From Babylonia areolata (lineage: Eukaryota; Mollusca; Gastropoda; Neogastropoda; Buccinidae), in contig NC_134878.1 in NCBI RefSeq assembly GCF_041734735.1, positions 51,384,881 through 51,448,880 on the forward strand: a DNA stretch of 64,000 nt, given 5' to 3'. Made by a program: the position numbers and the translations under genes. Shown piece by piece: positions 63,601 to 64,000 of the stretch (within the stretch, counting starts at the first letter, position 1; each line of letters begins with the position of its first letter). The notes under the pieces are model-generated. The model did not search any database. It saw only the letters and a list, made by a program, of their open reading frames with translations, and was not told where the DNA came from.

Positions 63601-63690
63601 ACTATGTTGTGTTTTCCATGTTCATCTTGTCACAGGAAACATTAGCACATTGTCTCCCCTATCCCATATATCTATTTCTCTCTCTATGTC

Positions 63691-63743
<53 letters not shown>

Positions 63744-64000
63744 GTATATTCATATCTATATTTATTGATATATGAACCATTTCACATACCATTGGTGATG
63801 GACAAAGTACAAATTTAATTTCAAATATTGGGGGTGTGGGTTGGGCTGATGAGAGTGCTGGGGGCAGGAATATGGTGGGTTTTCTTTCCTGACTCATTCA
63901 TTTGAAAATGAAACATTGTTTTTGTAGCAAAACGGTCAAATGACCCATGGCTTCCTGAACTAAACCTAAACTCTGAAACTTGTTGCAGATTACAAACACA
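28974..64000 (+). CDS. TM9SF4: Transmembrane 9 superfamily member 4, 5' and middle part (17 exons)
   Basis: Exons: 28974-28985 (proposed start, MAAK), 44757-44867, 45859-45961, 46414-46457, 47189-47316, 50091-50190, 50776-50828, 52269-52310, 52990-53084, 53919-54071, 54669-54739, 56102-56234, 57248-57329, 60104-60179, 60614-60697, 61388-61483, 62087-62166. All junctions are GT-AG with matching phases, giving 487 codons plus two bases; the rest lies beyond the window. A signal peptide ([17 protein letters not shown]) leads into [11 protein letters not shown], a lumenal domain ([29 protein letters not shown]) and the first membrane segment ([19 protein letters not shown]). Multi-pass segments with [17 protein letters not shown] and [15 protein letters not shown] follow. 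The short N-terminal domain and RGDRIVNTP block fit TM9SF4 better than TM9SF2. Family proteins act in Golgi/endosome sorting of membrane proteins. If the MAAK exon is wrong, translation can start at 44757. Confidence 0.92.
28986..30379 (+). other. TM9SF4 intron 1, unique part
   Basis: Holds a (TC)n/(AC)n/(ACTC)n microsatellite at 29564-29620. I see no gene. Confidence 0.5.
30380..30778 (-). mobile_element. tRNA-derived SINE, second type (different tail)
   Basis: On the minus strand a tRNA-like head (30778-30690; B box GGTTCGAATCAC) is followed by the same core as the copies at 3785 and 55013 (CTAGTCATTCAGATGAGACG, GCATGCACTTAGCGC, AAAAGAACCC). The 3' tail is different (GACGCGCACTCCCTGGGGAG, then TTTCACACAGAGAAATC) and ends in a (TAAAA)-type repeat at 30380-30410. 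It is better preserved than most SINEs here. Confidence 0.8.
30779..31281 (+). other. TM9SF4 intron 1, unique part
   Basis: No gene or repeat recognised between the SINE and the DIRS-like element. Confidence 0.45.
31301..31455 (+). repeat. Left inverted terminal repeat of the DIRS-like element
   Basis: Near-perfect inverted match to 37405-37560. Includes AAATTTCGCGCGGC and AGCTATAAGCGCTGAATC. The outermost bases (from 31282) also match part of the internal complementary region. Confidence 0.9.
31685..34174 (+). CDS. Gag-like ORF1 of the DIRS-like element
   Basis: An open frame of 829 codons, rich in Pro, Ser, Gly and Arg in its first 500 residues, then a more ordered region and a basic C-terminus ([16 protein letters not shown]). 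Position and composition fit a DIRS ORF1 structural protein. The exact start is uncertain: the first in-frame Met is at about residue 1 or 7. Its stop codon overlaps the first ATG of the next frame (ATGA, 34171-34174). Confidence 0.75.
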   Translation: MLTRGTMPRLPSYEGRDHDAGRDTRQETLPGPELMISPDRDRGDASADADRGGDARPDKTVMKGTGGKGIRASPPEVSQREAGGRGSSTSSLGGGNSRLGADSQGEAAPRRYPGPHTETVLRGPSAVSPPPFSVDPPPPPPPGGEKQLVPGGDLHLAHPGPSHPSLPTGGDSGRVATCSAGLPAIRPVSPAGGVPRVSGGSGQSDRRPFGLSDTQVGPDLPPTWPGFSLQRGQGTSDPWGWGHGMAGAHGWYPPFYPYWGAPMVHAGFPGGPGTNPWSAPHRTQPSTDHRVTHTAPTRGIDSSLGRSSSSTSVNTTASNRSSVSTQVTATVTTASFSGPTAAEGPRSARGSLLVPPTQPSVLKGDEWVFVPSQHSWVPLASRDALSEKVWHPPSQAWLDLRSTHSPPSSGVKDITEETRVPARDRPSSSRWADHSPQDAPVGTSTWDGTQQGMDCEQEGQPLSSDEDEQADEHSSPPSQCDRWSPRLPRDQPEPNSDFAELELTLPNRVTHAESVPQATLSPLTLLRSGDSNSRTTMRLRVPEMAQEWLNKPARTVRGAASIPPPGKESLSAPGAFAPGKFLKDPSKGGVWSWYTQDHPAYREAEPSAQDRMLVSQRTTFPTSATLPFKTFAEWDKLARRCLLEVSTAYTFFDAFLHRANELWERRPVQQDTESPSSGLPGLFSDPRLNTFGNRVASGLTAAADAATSLHFNTVLARRDAVLRLSNIPVEERAALRSIPAQQHSLFGQYAPHFVSHRAETNREVASYLAQSSQGRQGSMPLKRPATRAPPYTSPPKPKRRAQNQRQRNKPPHGRPSRPAMPKARRQHPQ
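34226..36112 (+). CDS. Reverse transcriptase / RNase H ORF of the DIRS-like element
   Basis: The frame has RT blocks in order ([50 protein letters not shown], the catalytic VYLDDW) and an RNase H domain ([57 protein letters not shown]). A C-terminal [16 protein letters not shown] module usual in this family follows. It overlaps the recombinase frame, an arrangement known for DIRS elements. Confidence 0.85.
   Translation: MSRHAHQWRALGLNDWIVSVLESGYMLPWVGDRPPLRSTPPPYVPSSMEQESVLEKEISHLLLIGAISQLSDPGPGFYGRLFVIPKVSGGWRPVLDLSPLNRFLPKMKFKMDTQAQIRETMQRGDWATSIDLKDAYFHILIHPASRRYLRFVWRDRVFQFSALPFGLSLAPFLFTKVVRELVSIVRSESIRLCVYLDDWLILAQSQALCQSHTARLLDLCSQLGFITNQEKCDLSPSQSFDFLGMRFDTRSMIVSPTPDRWDRLAGLLNHLRHSSQATARTLSSLLGMMESMAPLIPLGRVLKRPLQRALRLWWSQSTQPWDTRICLGEWFLEVTSEWLTTPLLTQGVPIAPPTLQVALFTDASSMGWGAHMDSLHAAGTWSPEERLCHINVLELEAVRRALQHFIAEAKGKTIRLFTDNTTVACYVNKGGGAHSADLSLRTEALLRWCHSRGIALSARHIAGKNNILADALSRSKSVIHTEWTLDKDTLQGVWEQWFRPMVDLFATRFSKRLPTYVSPVADPEAWAVDALSLDWSSLIAYAFPPFPILSKVIRKARLERLQMILIAPKWPAQPWFPVLQSLTHVPPLELETKPHLLRQPRSGIPHSNPQMLHLHAWLLCGRICQHHH
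36115..37218 (+). CDS. Tyrosine recombinase of the DIRS-like element
   Basis: C-terminal part of a frame open from 34171 to 37218; only the part after about 36115 resembles a recombinase. An N-terminal core-binding-like region ([24 protein letters not shown]) precedes the catalytic domain with [12 protein letters not shown] (first Arg), HEVRAIATS (H-x2-R) and the terminal FINFYLRD Tyr. It replaces the integrase of LTR elements. The 34171-36100 part overlaps the RT frame. Confidence 0.82.
   Translation, partial: SSTPRSASVSAALTKGGASSDLLSIVSKARREGTETLYDFRWKKWLSWCTAQNIPPTNPTSMQLANFLAHCSSVLNLSASSVRGYRSAICTTIKQLGGPAFEADFLLREVARGASLKEARNPRRVPLWDLFLVLDFIRKQPFEPLGTIPFDLLTLKTTFLLLLATGRRRSEIHGLSGMPQDLAFHRDGSITLRFLPEFLAKNQDPEVPSPSLRVRPLSDILAQDDEDRHLCPVRCLKYYCNRSRHRRSSQRRLLISLNENYKKDIAAGTISRWVSQVIRRAYSHAHKDLSCLNPRTHEVRAIATSAAFQHSVPLQHVLEAAFWRSENPFINFYLRDFRMTRADGSKGISFVAANTAVSVSRAPHTNQ
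37240..37345. repeat. Internal complementary region of the DIRS-like element
   Basis: The first half is complementary to the extreme left end (31282-31320) and the second half to the extreme right end (about 37548-37605). In DIRS1-type elements this region is thought to align the ends for circle formation. Confidence 0.85.
37405..37560 (-). repeat. Right inverted terminal repeat of the DIRS-like element
   Basis: Inverted match to 31301-31455. The outer extension to about 37605 matches the second half of the internal complementary region. Confidence 0.9.
37606..38239 (+). other. TM9SF4 intron 1, unique part
   Basis: No gene or recognised repeat. Confidence 0.45.
38240..38350 (+). mobile_element. 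L2-type LINE 3' end, old
   Basis: Contains ATTTGTAAAGCACTTGGAGC and an (ATT)n tail, like the 3' end of the L2-type elements at 16920-16985, with many differences in between. Confidence 0.6.
39160..39300 (-). mobile_element. L2-type LINE fragment, RT C-terminus
   Basis: The minus strand reads [20 protein letters not shown], matching the [11 protein letters not shown] end plus following 3' UTR of the L2-type LINEs. Very short and old. Confidence 0.6.
39820..43255 (+). mobile_element. RTE/CFDP2-like LINE with 13-bp TSD
   Basis: ATAATTATAGTTT at 39807-39819 and 43256-43268 is the target-site duplication. After a 5' UTR, the frame 40379-41830 holds an APE-type endonuclease: [63 protein letters not shown]. 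The reverse transcriptase follows after shifts near 41800 and 41870-42090: [94 protein letters not shown]. Copies of this family are often annotated as craniofacial development protein 2. Coding similarity stops after YETWTVY at about 43155. A C run and 3' UTR follow, so about 150 residues of C-terminus are deleted. Dead, but with both ends intact. Confidence 0.9.
43330..43465 (+). mobile_element. Tail fragment of the SINE / RNase H LINE family
   Basis: CAGGCATCTTTCTGCTTACC, AGATGTGGTGTAGC and GCAGTGACGCCTCCTTGAG match the last 125 bases of the RNase H LINE and the tail of the SINEs. Followed by a GT microsatellite (43477-43505). No head is present, so it could be a truncated SINE or a truncated LINE. 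Confidence 0.75.
43506..44756 (+). other. TM9SF4 intron 1, right part
   Basis: No gene. A CT-rich polypyrimidine block at 44300-44400 may be mistaken for a splice region. The real acceptor TTTTACAG ends at 44756. Confidence 0.5.
45003..45190. repeat. CA/CG-rich microsatellite block
   Basis: Several interrupted (CA)n runs in the intron after the signal-peptide exon of TM9SF4. Confidence 0.9.
45430..45840 (+). repeat. Diverged minisatellite, about 6 units of about 70 bp
   Basis: Units begin near 45440, 45518, 45585, 45660, 45735 and 45798 and share TGTGACTTGAGAAATG, TTGAAGAC, GTGGATTTGAGAGGGCA and CTGAATTTCACAC phrases. The last unit ends less than 20 bases from the acceptor of the AVKLTS exon at 45859. 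Confidence 0.8.
47602..47707 (+). repeat. Tandem duplication of an acceptor-like block
   Basis: Two units of about 52-54 bp, each GATAGAACACACTTT, a pyrimidine tract, TTCTTTTTCAG and TTAACTGGTT or GTAAACTGGTT. Each unit looks like a 3' splice site. Neither continues into recognisable TM9SF4 coding sequence. Confidence 0.8.
48660..49921 (+). mobile_element. Mariner-family DNA transposon, dead
   Basis: Terminal inverted repeats of about 27 bases: GAGGGGTGTTCATTAAAGAT at the left, and the complement GAGGGATGTTCATAAAGATT at the right. A TA precedes the left end. The transposase remnant reads in order [20 protein letters not shown] (helix-turn-helix), DET[12 protein letters not shown], [30 protein letters not shown] and [13 protein letters not shown]. 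The conserved SPDLAPSD appears as SLNLTPSD, so the third catalytic Asp is Asn. There are several stops and shifts. Length (1.26 kb) is usual for mariner. It sits in the TM9SF4 intron 47317-50090. Confidence 0.9.
50204..50251. repeat. (GT)n microsatellite just after a TM9SF4 donor
   Basis: Begins 14 bases after the donor at 50191. Confidence 0.95.
53370..53540 (-). mobile_element. SINE core fragment
   Basis: Minus-strand match to the SINE core only (AAGAACCCATGGCAACAAAA, GTTGTCCCTGGCAA, and GCATGCATTTACC-like blocks). No tRNA head or tail. Old copy in a TM9SF4 intron. Confidence 0.7.
55013..55412 (-). mobile_element. tRNA-derived SINE, full length
   Basis: Same family as 3785-4188: tRNA-like head at 55412-55330 (B box GGGTTCAAATCCC), core with GATGAGACAACAGACCGAGG, tail with GGCATCTGCTAAGCAGATG and ACCTCCTTGAGAAACTGAAA. 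Lies in the intron after the exon at 54669-54739. Confidence 0.85.
57597..57630. repeat. (CA)n microsatellite
   Basis: In the TM9SF4 intron 57330-60103. Confidence 0.95.
57857..58025 (-). repeat. Second copy of the composite-element head
   Basis: About 170 bases closely matching 20042-20215: GGTTACCTACTTC, GAGGTTATCGGCC, TTTTCTCCGCATAGGCGG, AGTTTGCACAGGACAGGAAT, GTCTGCACTAGT. It contains the short palindrome CCGCATAGGCGG-like hairpin. The L2 tail seen in the other copy is absent here. Confidence 0.8.
58026..59620. other. Unassigned block in a TM9SF4 intron
   Basis: No coding similarity and no recognised repeat, but the base makeup differs from the T-rich intron around it (more C and A, many CAG/CTG/CTGA words). 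It may be the body of an unrecognised mobile element whose head is at 57857-58025. Confidence 0.35.
61770..61860. repeat. Interrupted CA/CG microsatellite
   Basis: CACACG/GCATGCACGC-type repeats in the intron before the duplicated splice site. Confidence 0.9.
61984..62105 (+). repeat. 60-bp tandem duplication across a 3' splice site
   Basis: The block AGCAGATACTAAC + pyrimidine tract + GCAG + CCTTATGAACATCCTGTGA occurs twice, 60 bases apart (splice points before 62027 and 62087). Only the second continues into the correct protein ([14 protein letters not shown]). The first reaches an in-frame TAA within 12 codons, at the branch-point-like TACTAAC of the second unit. Confidence 0.9.
62167..64000 (+). 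other. TM9SF4 intron, cut by the window edge
   Basis: Begins GTCAGT after the YMNNFLG codons. No further exon could be recognised before 64000, so the remaining roughly 150 residues (the last membrane segments) must lie outside. Confidence 0.7.
63690..63744. repeat. (TC)n(TA)n microsatellite
   Basis: Adjacent TC and TA runs in the last, unfinished TM9SF4 intron. Confidence 0.95.

Noticed and set aside
1-64000. CRISPR array, operon or bacterial contamination
   Set aside because: No spaced direct repeats; introns, splice sites and animal genes throughout show a eukaryotic nuclear sequence.

Overview
The window is animal nuclear DNA, most likely from a gastropod mollusc. Three conserved host genes are broken into short exons by long introns. 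The introns and spacers are full of CA/GT and TA microsatellites, tRNA-derived SINEs, many LINE families, a DIRS-type element, a mariner and piggyBac-like debris. The mollusc assignment is an inference from the SINE and LINE tails and from protein similarity recalled from memory; no search was run.

Host genes. (1) The 3' part of PDCD2 lies on the + strand (1-5700, four exons: MYND zinc finger, acidic linker, C-terminal PDCD2 domain). (2) RPS20 (ribosomal protein uS10) lies on the - strand, convergent with PDCD2. Its three main coding exons are at 10578-12091. The start-codon exon is probably at 22577, which makes intron 1 about 10.5 kb, nearly all of it nested LINEs. (3) TM9SF4, a nine-transmembrane endomembrane protein, lies on the + strand, divergent from RPS20. 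A tiny first coding exon (MAAK) is proposed at 28974, followed by a 15.8-kb intron, then 16 exons from 44757 to 62166. The gene runs off the right edge.

Mobile DNA by region. 2.0-3.7 kb: a candidate non-autonomous DNA transposon, followed by a SINE. 13.3-22.5 kb (RPS20 intron 1): LINE A with a TTAA-flanked piggyBac-like MITE inside it, LINE B with an L2-type LINE inside it, internally deleted LINE C, a second LINE B, a SINE-like composite and a near-complete L2-type LINE. 22.9-28.8 kb (between RPS20 and TM9SF4): two more LINE fragments, an RNase H-encoding LINE with target-site duplications, and two copies of an unnamed repeat. 31.3-37.6 kb (TM9SF4 intron 1): a whole-looking, young DIRS-like element. 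39.8-43.3 kb: an RTE/CFDP2-like LINE with 13-bp target-site duplications. 48.7-49.9 kb (intron 4 counted from the 44757 exon): a dead mariner.

The most unusual signal is a set of identical 4-bp insertions, CTGA or its complement TCAG, scattered through about 23.5-25.4 kb and again at 27.87-27.90 kb. They are visible because paralogous repeats and LINE reading frames show the uninterrupted state. Also notable: a 60-bp tandem duplication of a real 3' splice site in TM9SF4, and evidence that the RNase H LINE and the local tRNA-SINE family share a 3' tail.
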